From positions 1-64,000 of the forward strand of contig CAVRUZ010000006.1 of NCBI GenBank assembly GCA_963724495.1: 64,000 nt of DNA. The letters run 5' to 3'. A program made the position numbers and the translations under genes. Each line of letters opens with the position of its first letter. Within the stretch, counting starts at the first letter, position 1. The DNA is from CAVRUZ01 sp963724495. Lineage in GTDB: Bacteria; Actinomycetota; Actinomycetes; Propionibacteriales; DAIQRJ01. This document shows positions 37,476 through 46,176 of this stretch, in pieces. Under the pieces are notes generated by a model. It was not told where the DNA came from and did no database searches. It was given only the letters and a program-made list of their open reading frames with translations.

Positions 37476-37725
37476 GCTGACCGTTCGTCTCCGTCGAGCC
37501 ACGGGACCAGTTCCTTGACGGAACGGGGGCTCGAGACAGTGGGACATGGACCGGGGTCCGCCGGTCGGCGCACGCGCAGCGAAGAGGTCAGGCAAGTCAC
37601 GGGTCGCCGTGGTTGCCTCTTGCGGAGCGGGACCTTAGCGGTCCCGACTATCTCGGAGGATCAGCCGCCTCGCCCGCGTGTGCACGTGCCGAGGCTAGCA
37701 GCCGAGCTCGGGACACTCGGCCGGA
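37476..37725. other. Intergenic region with a small hairpin
   Basis: No gene seen. GGGACC-TTAGC-GGTCCC forms a short inverted repeat near 37629-37645. The MFS gene ends at 37726 and the ATPase promoter must lie at the left part. Confidence 0.4.
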
Positions 37726-39126
37726 TTACGCCGGGACCTGGTCCGGCGCCTTCATGCTCGCCTCGCCCGGCAGCCGGGTCGCCACCGCCACGCCGACGAC
37801 ACCCAGCGCCGCCATCACACCGGCGATCGGCAGGAAGGTCCCCACCGCGCCCGTGCGCACGTGCAGATAGGCGAACAGCACGCCCGCGATCCCGACCATC
37901 GTGACCTGGCCGAGGGTGTCGCACATCGCCGCAGCCGCCGAGTCCTGACCAGCGGAGCCTGCCTCGGTATTGGCGAACAACAGCACGGCCAGGCTCGCCA
38001 TCGACAGACCCATGCCGAGACCGGCGATCGCCCAGGCAACCGCGGCCACGGCCGGCGGAATGCTGTCGAACACCACGAGGTACACCATGCAGATCGCCAG
38101 CGTGATGAAGCAGGCACCGGCGAACACCAGGCGCTCCCGCCCGAACCGGATGTGCCCGTGGCCCTGGATCCACGAACCGGCCGTCCACCCGATGGCGCCG
38201 GCCGTGAGGGTCAGCCCAGCCAGCGTCGGCGACAGACCACGAACGTCCACGAGGACCAGCGGGACGAAAACCTCGGCCCCGAAGAAGCACCCGGCGAGCA
38301 CCCCGCGCTGGGCGACGATGGCAGGAATGCCGGTTCGGGCGGTCAGCGTGCCCGGAGGCAGCAGCCTGCGGACGCCGGGGACGATCAGCACGACGGCGAC
38401 CGCAGCCAACGGGATGCTCCACCAGGTCAGCACCTGACCGGCGTACTGCAGCGACGCGACGCCGATCGCGACTGCCGCAGCCGGGAGTGCCCGGTTGGGA
38501 CGTGGCCGGCCGTCTACGGGCTCGAGGCTCAGGTGCCTGATGCGAGGCAGCACGAAGGCCATCGGCAACGGCACGAACACGAGCAGGCCGAAGAAGAGCC
38601 ACCGCCAGGACAGGTGCTCGGCCACCGCCCCGGCAACGAACGGCCCGACCAGCGCGGGCATCAGCCAGGCCGTGCTCTGGTAGGAGAACGCACGCGGTCG
38701 CAGGTCGGCAGGAATGCCACGCCCGATCACGACGAACAGCGAGACGAACATCGCCCCGCCGCCCAGACCTTGCAGAAAGCGGCCGAGCACGAAGACCAAC
38801 ATGCTGCCCGATGAGCCGGCGACGAGCAGCCCAGCGGCGAAGACGATGCAACCGGCGACGAGCGGCGGCGTCGGCCCGTGTCGATCGCACAGTTCACCGG
38901 CGACGACCGTCGCGAACAGCTGGCCGACGATCACCGCGGAGAATCCCCAGGCATAGAACGCCAGGGCTGAGAGTTCCGAGGCGATCACGGGCATCGCCGT
39001 CGCCACCGCGATCATCTCGAAGGCGACCAGCACCACCAGGGTGAGGACACCGGTCATCAGCCCTCGGTACGGCGGAGTCCACAGTCGGCGGGATGCTCCG
39101 ACCGCCTCGCCAGCGTCCGTGCTCAT
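37726..39126 (-). CDS. Major facilitator superfamily drug-efflux-type transporter
   Basis: 466 residues from ATG 39126, which has GCAGGAG upstream; the longer frame is not conserved. Fourteen-helix DHA2-like layout: GVLTLVVLVAFEMIAVATAM with PVIASELSALAFYAWGFSAV, then the antiporter motif region GELCDRHGPTPPLVAGCIVF and LGRFLQGLGGGAMFVSLFVV. This class usually exports drugs or dyes using the proton gradient. No regulator adjoins it. Substrate unknown. Confidence 0.88.
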   Translation of the reverse strand: MSTDAGEAVGASRRLWTPPYRGLMTGVLTLVVLVAFEMIAVATAMPVIASELSALAFYAWGFSAVIVGQLFATVVAGELCDRHGPTPPLVAGCIVFAAGLLVAGSSGSMLVFVLGRFLQGLGGGAMFVSLFVVIGRGIPADLRPRAFSYQSTAWLMPALVGPFVAGAVAEHLSWRWLFFGLLVFVPLPMAFVLPRIRHLSLEPVDGRPRPNRALPAAAVAIGVASLQYAGQVLTWWSIPLAAVAVVLIVPGVRRLLPPGTLTARTGIPAIVAQRGVLAGCFFGAEVFVPLVLVDVRGLSPTLAGLTLTAGAIGWTAGSWIQGHGHIRFGRERLVFAGACFITLAICMVYLVVFDSIPPAVAAVAWAIAGLGMGLSMASLAVLLFANTEAGSAGQDSAAAAMCDTLGQVTMVGIAGVLFAYLHVRTGAVGTFLPIAGVMAALGVVGVAVATRLPGEASMKAPDQVPA

Positions 39127-39148
39127 TGATGCTCCTGCGAGCGGAGCG

Positions 39149-39448
39149 TCAGTCGTCGTTTCCGCCGTCGGAACCCTCGGCGAGGCCTTCCCAGATGTCC
39201 TTGCACTCCGGGCAGACGGGAAACTTCTGTGGGTCCCGGGTGGGCACCCAGACCTTTCCGCAGAGGGCGACGACCGGCGTGCCCTCGATGAAGGCCGCCG
39301 TGAGTTTGTCCTTGGCCACATAGTGAGAGAACTTCTCGTGGTCGCCCTCCTCGGTGCGGAGGGTGTCGTCACGCTCGAGTGTCTGAACGCCCGGGCTGAG
39401 GCGGGGATCGGCTGCCGGCTCGGCCGACGGGCTTGGCTGGGTCGTCAC
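39149..39448 (-). CDS. DUF3039-family protein
   Basis: 99 residues from GTG 39448. Key features GDHEKFSHYVAKDKLTAAFI, VVALCGKVWVPTRDPQKFPV, CPECKDIWEGL: a pair of Cys-containing turns (ALCGK and CPEC) that probably bind zinc, typical of DUF3039 in actinobacteria. Function unknown. It is 53 bp from yqgE and 22 bp from the MFS gene, on the same strand, so may be co-transcribed with both. Confidence 0.88.
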   Translation of the reverse strand: MTTQPSPSAEPAADPRLSPGVQTLERDDTLRTEEGDHEKFSHYVAKDKLTAAFIEGTPVVALCGKVWVPTRDPQKFPVCPECKDIWEGLAEGSDGGNDD

Positions 39449-39501
39449 GCCGGCCAGTCTAGGCACCGCCGACGGGACGCCGCTGGCCGCAGCCTCGGAG
39501 A

Positions 39502-40071
39502 TCAGTTGAGCGTCGGGTCGGCGGGGTAGCTCGCGAGCAGGGAGACGTGGCCGCCCTGACGTTCGAGCACCTCCGCCCACAACGAGTCGCTGCCCAACCG
39601 GGTCAGGTCGTCGGGCTCGGAGTCCGCGACGATCCAGCCGCCCTCGTCGATCTCGCTCTCGAGTTGCCCGGCGCCCCACCCGGCATAGCCGGCGAAGATC
39701 CGCAGGCCGTCGAACGCGCCCTTGAGCAGCTCCACCGGAGTGTCGAGGTCGATGAGCCCGGTGGTCGGAGCACCGCCGAACATCGTCCGGAAGCCGACCG
39801 GCAGGTCCGCACCCGCCACCTGCATCACGCCGAGGGCTGAGTTGGTTCCGACCGGGCCGCCGTGGAACACCACGTCGGGCGGCGAGGCCTGTCCACCCCA
39901 GGCGGGCAGCACATCGGCGACGGCGATGTCGGTGGGCCTGTTCAGGACCACGCCCAGCGCTCCGTCCTCGTCGTGGTCGAGCAGGAGGACGACGGCCCGG
40001 GCGAAGTTGGGGTCGGCCATTGCCGGGGCAGCCACCAGGAGTCGGCCTCGATGATGAGGTTGCGTCGGCAT
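39502..40071 (-). CDS. YqgE/AlgH (DUF179) family protein
   Basis: 189 residues from ATG 40071. The family signature GRLLVAAPAMADPNFARAVV, LLLDHDEDGALGVVLNRPTD, VFHGGPVG and RIFAGYAGWGAGQLESEI are all present. The biochemical role is not established; homologues have been linked to transcription/anti-sigma control in some bacteria. A 75-nt inverted-end element lies between it and the upstream VanZ-like gene. Confidence 0.92.
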   Translation of the reverse strand: MPTQPHHRGRLLVAAPAMADPNFARAVVLLLDHDEDGALGVVLNRPTDIAVADVLPAWGGQASPPDVVFHGGPVGTNSALGVMQVAGADLPVGFRTMFGGAPTTGLIDLDTPVELLKGAFDGLRIFAGYAGWGAGQLESEIDEGGWIVADSEPDDLTRLGSDSLWAEVLERQGGHVSLLASYPADPTLN

Positions 40072-40147
40072 GTGCCCATTCTGGCCCACCGCACCCTCAC
40101 GGGTTCGGCATCACGCCACGGGTCGTTGCCGCGGGTCGGCGCTCGCC

Positions 40148-40222
40148 AAACATGCACGCCTCCCGCCCATCACCGGCCGAACGGGACCAAACCGGACGTG
40201 CCGCCGGCGGCTGTGCATGTTT
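40148..40222. repeat. 75-nt element with AAACATGCA inverted termini (copy A)
   Basis: Perfect 10-bp inverted termini: AAACATGCAC (40148-40157) and GTGCATGTTT (40213-40222). It starts 13 bp beyond the stop codon of the leftward VanZ-like gene and lies upstream of yqgE. Interior contains a GCCGCCGGCGGC palindrome (about 40202-40213). Same length and position relative to genes as copies B and C. Confidence 0.75.
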
Positions 40223-40235
40223 CGCGACCGGACTG

Positions 40236-40604
40236 TCACGCCGCCGGGACCCTTGACGACCTCTCCCGCCGGGACCGCCAGAGAAGGAACCCACCGATCC
40301 CCAGCGCGCCGCCGACCAGGTCGGCCACGACATCGGCCCAGTCACCGTCGCGATTCAGCCCGGTGACCGTGGCCTGCACGACCTCGCTCACGACAGCCTG
40401 TCCGGCGATCAGCACCGCGAGCGGCACCAGCGGCACCCGTGCCTTGCAGCCGGTGACGGCGATCAGCGCGAAGCTGGCGGCGTGCACCACCTTGTCGAGG
40501 AAGGGCAACTCCGACGGTGGACCGACCGCCACCGGGAGGTAGACCATCGCTGCGTTCGCGACCAGGGCGACCGCGAACGCGAGTCGCCATCCGACCCGGC
40601 TCAT
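40236..40604 (-). CDS. VanZ-like membrane protein
   Basis: 122 residues from ATG 40604, overlapping the malic-enzyme stop (ATGA). Four helices: LAFAVALVANAAMVYLPVAV, DKVVHAASFALIAVTG (the conserved D-K-x-x-H motif of VanZ-like proteins), VPLAVLIAGQAVVSEVVQAT and ADVVADLVGGALGIGGFLLW with D-x-x-A-D-x-x-G. Related to the VanZ teicoplanin-resistance protein, but single-domain relatives have unknown function. The long frame running upstream overlaps malic enzyme and is a shadow. Confidence 0.85.
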   Translation of the reverse strand: MSRVGWRLAFAVALVANAAMVYLPVAVGPPSELPFLDKVVHAASFALIAVTGCKARVPLVPLAVLIAGQAVVSEVVQATVTGLNRDGDWADVVADLVGGALGIGGFLLWRSRRERSSRVPAA

Positions 40605-42016
40605 CCGTGCGTGGCGGTCCGCTGCTGCCGCGACGCCTCGCGCACCGCCGCCGCCACGGCGGAGGCGACCCTGGTGTGGACGTCGGGATGGAAGACACTC
40701 GGGACGATGTAGCTGGCGTTCAGCTCGTCGGCGTGCACCGATGACGCGATCGCATGGGCAGCGGCGAGCAGCAGTCGCTGGGTGACCTGCCTGCTCTGCG
40801 CGTCGAGCAGCCCCCGGAACACGCCTGGGAAGGCGAGCACGTTGTTGATCTGGTTGGGATAGTCGCTTCGCCCGGTCGCCACCACGGCGGCCGTCTCGTC
40901 GGCGATGGTCGGGTCGACCTCGGGATCGGGATTGGCCAGGGCGAAGACGACCGAGTCCGGCGCCATCGAGGCGATGTCGTGGCCGTCGAGGAGGTTGGGC
41001 GCCGACACCCCGATGAACACGTCCGCGCCGATGATGGCGTCCTTGAGCGTGCCGGTCATCTGGGTGGCATTGGTGTTCGCGGCCACCCAGCGCAGCGAGT
41101 CGTTCAGGTTCGGGCGGCCGGCGTGGACGATGCCGTCGATGTCGCAGACGACAACGTCGACCGCGCCGGCGGCCTTCAGCAGCCGCAGGATCGCCGTGCC
41201 GGCCGCACCAGCACCGCTCATCACGATCCGCACCCGCGACAGCTGCTTGCGCACCAGCCGCAGCGCGTTGAGCAGGGCGGCGAGCACGACGATCGCGGTG
41301 CCGTGCTGGTCGTCGTGGAAGACCGGGATGTCGAGGACCTCCCGCAGCCGGGCCTCGACCTCGAAGCAGCGCGGCGCGGAGATGTCCTCGAGGTTGATGC
41401 CGGCGAATCCCGGGGCGATGGCCTTGACCGTCGCGACGATCTCGTCCACGTCCTGGGTGTCCAGGCACAGCGGCCAGGCGTCGATCTCCCCGAACCGCTT
41501 GAACAGCGCGGCCTTGCCCTCCATCACCGGGAGGGCGGCCTGCGGGCCGATGTTGCCCAGCCCGAGCACGGCCGACCCGTCGGTGACGACCGCCACCGAG
41601 TTGCGCTTGATGGTGAGCCGCCGCGCGTCCTCGGGGTTGGCCGCGATCGCCAGGCAGACCCGCGCGACACCAGGGGTGTAGATCAGCGACAGGTCGTCGC
41701 GGTTGCGGATCGGATGCTTGCTCATCATGGCGATCTTGCCGCCGAGATGCATGAGGAACGTGCGGTCGGAGACCCGGCCGATGACCACGCCCGGGACCTT
41801 GCGCATGGTCTCGACCAGCTCTTCGGCATGCGTGGTGTCGCGCGCCGCGCACGTCACGTCGATACGGACCCGGTCGTGACCCGAGGCCGAGACGTCCAGC
41901 GCGGTGACGTGGCCACCGGCCTCCTCCACCGCTGCCGTCAGCACGCTGGTGGCGTTGCGGGCGGGGACCTCCAGCCGCACGGTGATCGAGTACGAGACGC
42001 TCGGCAGTGCAGGCAT
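40601..42016 (-). CDS. NAD-type malic enzyme with N-terminal ACT domain
   Basis: 471 residues from ATG 42016, which has TTAGGAG 5 nt upstream (a GTG at 42022 is less good). The N-terminal 80 residues are an ACT domain (YSITVRLEVPARNATSVLTA), pointing to allosteric control by a small ligand. Catalytic motifs: DLSLIYTPGVARV (Tyr), AVVTDGSAVLGLGNIG, FAGINLEDISAPRCFEVE, VFHDDQHGTAIVVLAALLNA, and the Rossmann GAGAAGTAILRLL. It decarboxylates malate to pyruvate with NAD(P) reduction. Heads a two-gene unit with VanZ-like. Confidence 0.93.
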   Translation of the reverse strand: MPALPSVSYSITVRLEVPARNATSVLTAAVEEAGGHVTALDVSASGHDRVRIDVTCAARDTTHAEELVETMRKVPGVVIGRVSDRTFLMHLGGKIAMMSKHPIRNRDDLSLIYTPGVARVCLAIAANPEDARRLTIKRNSVAVVTDGSAVLGLGNIGPQAALPVMEGKAALFKRFGEIDAWPLCLDTQDVDEIVATVKAIAPGFAGINLEDISAPRCFEVEARLREVLDIPVFHDDQHGTAIVVLAALLNALRLVRKQLSRVRIVMSGAGAAGTAILRLLKAAGAVDVVVCDIDGIVHAGRPNLNDSLRWVAANTNATQMTGTLKDAIIGADVFIGVSAPNLLDGHDIASMAPDSVVFALANPDPEVDPTIADETAAVVATGRSDYPNQINNVLAFPGVFRGLLDAQSRQVTQRLLLAAAHAIASSVHADELNASYIVPSVFHPDVHTRVASAVAAAVREASRQQRTATHG

Positions 42017-42044
42017 GACCACTCCTAACCGACCGGGCTGTCGG

Positions 42045-42869
42045 TCAGGCGTCGCGCTTCCTGAACAGGAGCCAGCCGGGAACGTAGATCGCGAGAATCC
42101 ACGCGAAGAACACCAGACCGCCTTCGACTCGCGACAGCTGGTCGGGCATTGGACTGCCGCCTTCAGCCGCCGCGGCCGCTCCCTGCGCGTCGATATCGGC
42201 GATCAGCGTGAGCCGCCGGCCCGCGGCGAACGGCAGGTAGTTGAGCAGCTCGTTGTTGTCCTGGAGCGCCGGGATGAAGAACAGCAGGCTGAGGACGCTC
42301 TCGATGATCAGCGGCCAGACGAAGATGGCAGCCATCGTGAGCGGCAGCGACCTCGTGAGCAGGCACAGGGACATCGACAGCAGTGCCATCAGCACCACCT
42401 GGACCACGAACCCGACCAGGACGGGAGTCATCTCGCTGGTCAGCTTGATCACGTTCCCACTGGCGATCGACATCGCCGCCCAGCCGAGTGCTATCCCGGC
42501 CACCGCCAACAGGATCGCCGTGACCACCAGTACCAGCGTCTTGGCTGCCACCAGGATCGAGCGGCGCGGAACAGACGCGAGCGTGCTGGTGATCGTCTTG
42601 CGGAAGTACTCGTGGCCGAACGTGAACGCGCCGATGATCGCCGAGAAGATGCCCATCAGCGGTAGCGGGGCGTAGCCCGAGCCACCCGTGAGCGCTCCGA
42701 GGATGATCGACTGCGCGTCGACCGTGCTCTGGTCGGCGATCTCGTTGCGGGCGAAGTAGCCCACGAGGACCGCGACGGCGATCTCGACGAACAGGGCGAC
42801 CGCGATCATCCACCAGGTGGAGCGCAACGTGCGCATCCGGACGATCTCGAACTTCAGTGCGTCGATCAT
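42045..42869 (-). CDS. ABC-2 type exporter permease
   Basis: 274 residues with six helices (STWWMIAVALFVEIAVAVLV, PLPLMGIFSAIIGAFTFGHE, LVLVVTAILLAVAGIALGWA, VLVGFVVQVVLMALLSMSLC, AAIFVWPLIIESVLSLLFFI, LVFFAWILAIYVPGWLLF). FGHEYFRKTITSTLASVPRR is the typical cytoplasmic loop. ATG 42869 overlaps the ATPase stop (ATGA). Related to bacitracin/lantibiotic-immunity-type ABC-2 permeases; substrate unknown. Confidence 0.85.
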   Translation of the reverse strand: MIDALKFEIVRMRTLRSTWWMIAVALFVEIAVAVLVGYFARNEIADQSTVDAQSIILGALTGGSGYAPLPLMGIFSAIIGAFTFGHEYFRKTITSTLASVPRRSILVAAKTLVLVVTAILLAVAGIALGWAAMSIASGNVIKLTSEMTPVLVGFVVQVVLMALLSMSLCLLTRSLPLTMAAIFVWPLIIESVLSLLFFIPALQDNNELLNYLPFAAGRRLTLIADIDAQGAAAAAEGGSPMPDQLSRVEGGLVFFAWILAIYVPGWLLFRKRDA

Positions 42870-43897
42870 CGGGCCTGTCCCCCGTCGGTCGGCTGGCCAC
42901 TTGTGGGAGCGGGCGGTGGCGGCGCTTGCGGTGGGCCACCCGGTGGCGGTTGATCGAGGACCGGCTCGCCGAGCGGCGGACCCACGGGCAGCATGCCGCC
43001 GATGAACTCCTCGGCGCCGCTTGTCGCGATCGTGAACGCCTCTTCCAGCGACGGTCGGTGCAACCGCAGTTCGTGCACCGGGATCCCGGCTGCGAAGGCC
43101 GCGTCGCCTACGACGGACAGGTCGGCGTTGGGCACCTGGATCGTTCCGTCGGGCTGGACCTGGAACTCCATGCCTTTGGCGCTCAGCACTCCGGCGAGCG
43201 CCTCACCGGCCGGCGTGCGCACGATCACGTAGGTCTGCCCGACTCCGGCGATGAACTGCTGCATCGGGCCCTGGTCGATCATCCGGCCGAGGCCGATCAC
43301 CACCAGGGAGTCGGCCATCACCGCCATCTCGTTGAGCAGATGGCTCGAGACGAACACGCTGCGGCCCTGGCCGGCGAAACTCTTGAGCAGGTCACGCAGC
43401 CAGCGGATGCCCTGCGGGTCAAGGCCGTTGGCCGGCTCGTCGAGGAGCAGAACTCCCGGATCGCCGAGCAGCGCGGCGGCCAGTCCCAGGCGCTGCGCCA
43501 TGCCGAGGGAGAACTTCCCAGGCTTCTTGTCGGCGACGTCGCTCAGGCCGACGATGCCGAGGACCTCGTCGACGCGCGTCTTGCCGATCCCGTTGGCGGC
43601 AGCCAGCATCCGCAGGTGGTTCCGAGCGGTCCTGGTGGGATGCACCGCCTTGGCGTCGAGCACGGCACCGACGTGCCGGAGCGGGTGCTTCAGGTCGCGG
43701 TACCGCACGCCGTCGTAGTGCGTCGAGCCGAGGCCGTGGTCGAGGTCGAGCATCAACCGCATCGTCGTGGACTTGCCGGCTCCGTTCGGCCCCAGGAACC
43801 CGGTCACGACACCGGGCTCGACGGTGAAGGTGAGATCGTCGACGGCCTTCTTGGTGCCGTACACCTTCGTGAGTCCGGACGCCTCGATCGAGGTCAT
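42866..43897 (-). CDS. ABC-2 type exporter ATPase
   Basis: 343 residues from ATG 43897, preceded by GGGGGAGGA. Walker A GPNGAGKST, Q-loop VGAVLDAKAVHPTRTARNH, signature FSLGMAQRLGLAAAL, Walker B VLLLDEPANGLD, VSSHLLNEM. Beyond the ATPase core it has an extended C-terminus with GVLSAKGMEFQVQPDG and a Pro/Gly-rich tail of about 45 residues (PPPGGPPQAPPPP) with no obvious fold, unusual for this family. Partner is the permease at 42045-42869. Confidence 0.88.
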   Translation of the reverse strand: MTSIEASGLTKVYGTKKAVDDLTFTVEPGVVTGFLGPNGAGKSTTMRLMLDLDHGLGSTHYDGVRYRDLKHPLRHVGAVLDAKAVHPTRTARNHLRMLAAANGIGKTRVDEVLGIVGLSDVADKKPGKFSLGMAQRLGLAAALLGDPGVLLLDEPANGLDPQGIRWLRDLLKSFAGQGRSVFVSSHLLNEMAVMADSLVVIGLGRMIDQGPMQQFIAGVGQTYVIVRTPAGEALAGVLSAKGMEFQVQPDGTIQVPNADLSVVGDAAFAAGIPVHELRLHRPSLEEAFTIATSGAEEFIGGMLPVGPPLGEPVLDQPPPGGPPQAPPPPAPTSGQPTDGGQAR

Positions 43898-44238
43898 TGG
43901 ATCCTCCCCCTGCTTCCCGCGGCACGCATCCGGTTCGTCCGCTCGCTGCCCTCCGGTCGATGGGCGCCTGCGCGGCACACTATCCGGTGGCACCCTCGCG
44001 ACGTCGGAGGTTGTGGGGAGGCCGTGCGTCACCAGCGCATGTCTGGAATCGGCCAGCGGCGTTGATAACGATTCGCCGTCGTTGCTTGTAAGCGGGTCCG
44101 ATCCGGTGTTGCGTCTGCGCTGGAGCGATGTCGTGCCGAGGTGGTCGTTCTCGCACGTGCTGCGTCGTCCCTTTCTTCCTGCCCCCATGCGCGCAGACGG
44201 ACAAGCGGCCGTACGGCGCTTCACAGAAGGCGAGTCTC
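43898..44238. promoter_or_regulatory. Divergent intergenic region between ABC-2 exporter and importer operon
   Basis: 341 bp with no gene seen. It must hold promoters for both directions. An imperfect operator-like dyad AACGA-N7-TCGTT lies at 44067-44083, but no regulator gene is adjacent, so this is only a candidate. Confidence 0.3.
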
Positions 44239-46102
44239 ATGGCCGAGAGCCGAGACGTCGAAAAATGGCAACTCCCGGCGCGATTTCCTTCGGCTGGCGG
44301 GTGTCAGCTCTGCGGGGCTGACGCTCGCCGCGTGCGGAACTCCGCCGGCTCCCGGAACTGGCGACGCACCATCGGCGACGGCATCGCCGACCAAGGGCGC
44401 ACCCGCCAAGCCGGCACCGACCCCGAGCGGGCGAGCCGTGCCTCGCGGCAAGCCCAAGCAGGTACCGAGAGAGCAGTCGCTGGTGATCTCCTTCGGTGAC
44501 GGCAGCGACGTGGGCATCGGGAACCCGATGATGGCGGGCTTCAACCACCAGCGCGGCATGGCGTGCATGCTCGAGGCGCTGTACTACTACGGCGCGTTCA
44601 GCGGCGAGACAACTCCCTGGCTCGCCGACGGAGACCCGGTCTACAGCAGCGACAACAAGACGATGACGATCACGACGCGCGACGGCGCGAAGTGGAGCGA
44701 CGGCGAGGCGTTCGACGCCGAGGACGTCGCCTTCACGCTCAACATGCTGCGTAGCCCCAAGAACGCCGCGATGCCGTATGCGGCAGACATGAAGAAGTGG
44801 GTGAAGAACGCCACGGCCGACGGCCGCGAGCTCACGGTGACGTTCCTGAAGCCGGCACCACGATTCGCCTTCGACTTCCTGACGTTCAAGAACGACCTTG
44901 GGATCTTCCTCATCCCAGAACACATCTTCAAGGACATCGCCAAGCCGGCCGAGTTCCCCTTCTACGACCCCGCCAAGGGCTGGCCCGTGTCCACCGGCCC
45001 GTACCAACTCGTCGACTGGACCGTGCAGCAGCGGCTGATGGACCGCCGCGACGACTGGTGGGCAAGCGCCAGCGGGTTCGCGCCGGCCCCCGGCCCGACC
45101 CGGGTGGTCGTGGTGCCGTGGGCCGACGCCAACACCGGTGCCCAGCAGCTGATCACCAACGAGCTCGACTCGTCGCTCGACCTACGGCCGCCGGTGATCA
45201 AGCAGGTCGTCGCGGAGAATGAGGCGATCCAGACCTGGACCGGCCGGGACGCGCCGTACGGCTACACCGACTGGTGGCCGCAGATGCTCTGGTTCAACAA
45301 CCAGACGGGGCCCTTCACCGATCTCGACATGCGCAAGGCGATCAACCACTGCATCGACCGCCAGCAGCTGGTCGACATCGGCTACGAGGGCGCGGGGGCG
45401 ATCAACACCCTGCCGTTCCCGGACTTCCCCCCGCTGCACAAGTACTTCGACGCACTTGCCGATCTCGTGGCCAAGTACCCGATGAACGCCTACGACCTGG
45501 GTGCTGCCGAGCAGATCATGACCGGCAAGGGCTACGCGAAGAACAACAAGGGGTTGTGGGCCAAGGACGGCAAGGTCCTCGACGCCACGATCTACGGCAT
45601 GCCCGACCTGTCGACCGACTACGGCCCGATCCTCGCCGAGCAGCTGCGCAAGGGCGGATTCAGCGCGTCGCACCAGGCACCGGCCGACACCTGGACCCGG
45701 ATGGCCGACGGATCGGCAAAGATGTTCCTGGTCGGGAATGCGGGTGCGATCAAGGATCCCTACCCGACGCTCGCCAACATGATCACCGAACTCGTGCCCA
45801 AGCAGGGTGTCGCCGGAAACACCAACGCACGTTGGTCGAACAGGGCATTCGACCGGATCATCGAGAAGATGGCCCAGCTCCCAGTCGACGATCCCGAGGA
45901 GCTGCCGCTGTTCGTGCAGGCCATGGAGATCTATCTCAAGGAGATGCCCTACCTTCCGCTCGTGCAGTGGCTGCACCGCGTGCCGTTGAACACGAAGTAC
46001 TTCACCGGGTGGCCGACCGCACAAGACCCCTGGCTGCCTGCCGCCTTCTGGTTCAAGACCTTCGCGCTCGAACTGACGCGGCTGAAGCCGGTCTCCGGCT
46101 GA
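44239..46102 (+). CDS. ABC transporter solute-binding lipoprotein, family 5, N-terminal frameshift
   Basis: ATG 44239 gives MAESRDVEK, then a shift at an AAAAA run (44260-44264) leads into NGNSRRDFLRLAGVSSAGLT and lipobox LAAC, a classical twin-arginine lipoprotein signal; with four A's the frame is continuous. The body is SBP_bac_5: ITTRDGAKWSDGEAFDAEDV, FLIPEHIFKDIAKPAEFPFY, DMRKAINHCIDRQQLVDIGY, and a C-terminus KYFTGWPTAQDPWLPAAFWF. Total about 620 residues. It captures the substrate for the four transporter genes downstream. Substrate type (peptide, opine or oligosaccharide) cannot be told. Confidence 0.85.
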
Positions 46103-46111
46103 CCTGACGCC

Positions 46112-46139
46112 GGCCCGGGTGCCCGACGGCACCCGGGCC
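46112..46139 (+). promoter_or_regulatory. Intercistronic hairpin after the solute-binding gene
   Basis: 12-bp stem GGCCCGGGTGCC / GGCACCCGGGCC with CGAC loop, between the binding-protein gene and the first permease. In importer operons such stems stabilise the upstream mRNA and attenuate the rest, giving excess binding protein. Confidence 0.7.
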
Positions 46140-46176
46140 CGTGTCGTCGCTCGAGCTACCGCGTCCCGGAGGTGAC

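Noticed and set aside
44067..44083. Operator-like dyad AACGA-N7-TCGTT
   Set aside because: Short arms, no adjacent regulator and no second copy; kept only as a remark on the intergenic region.
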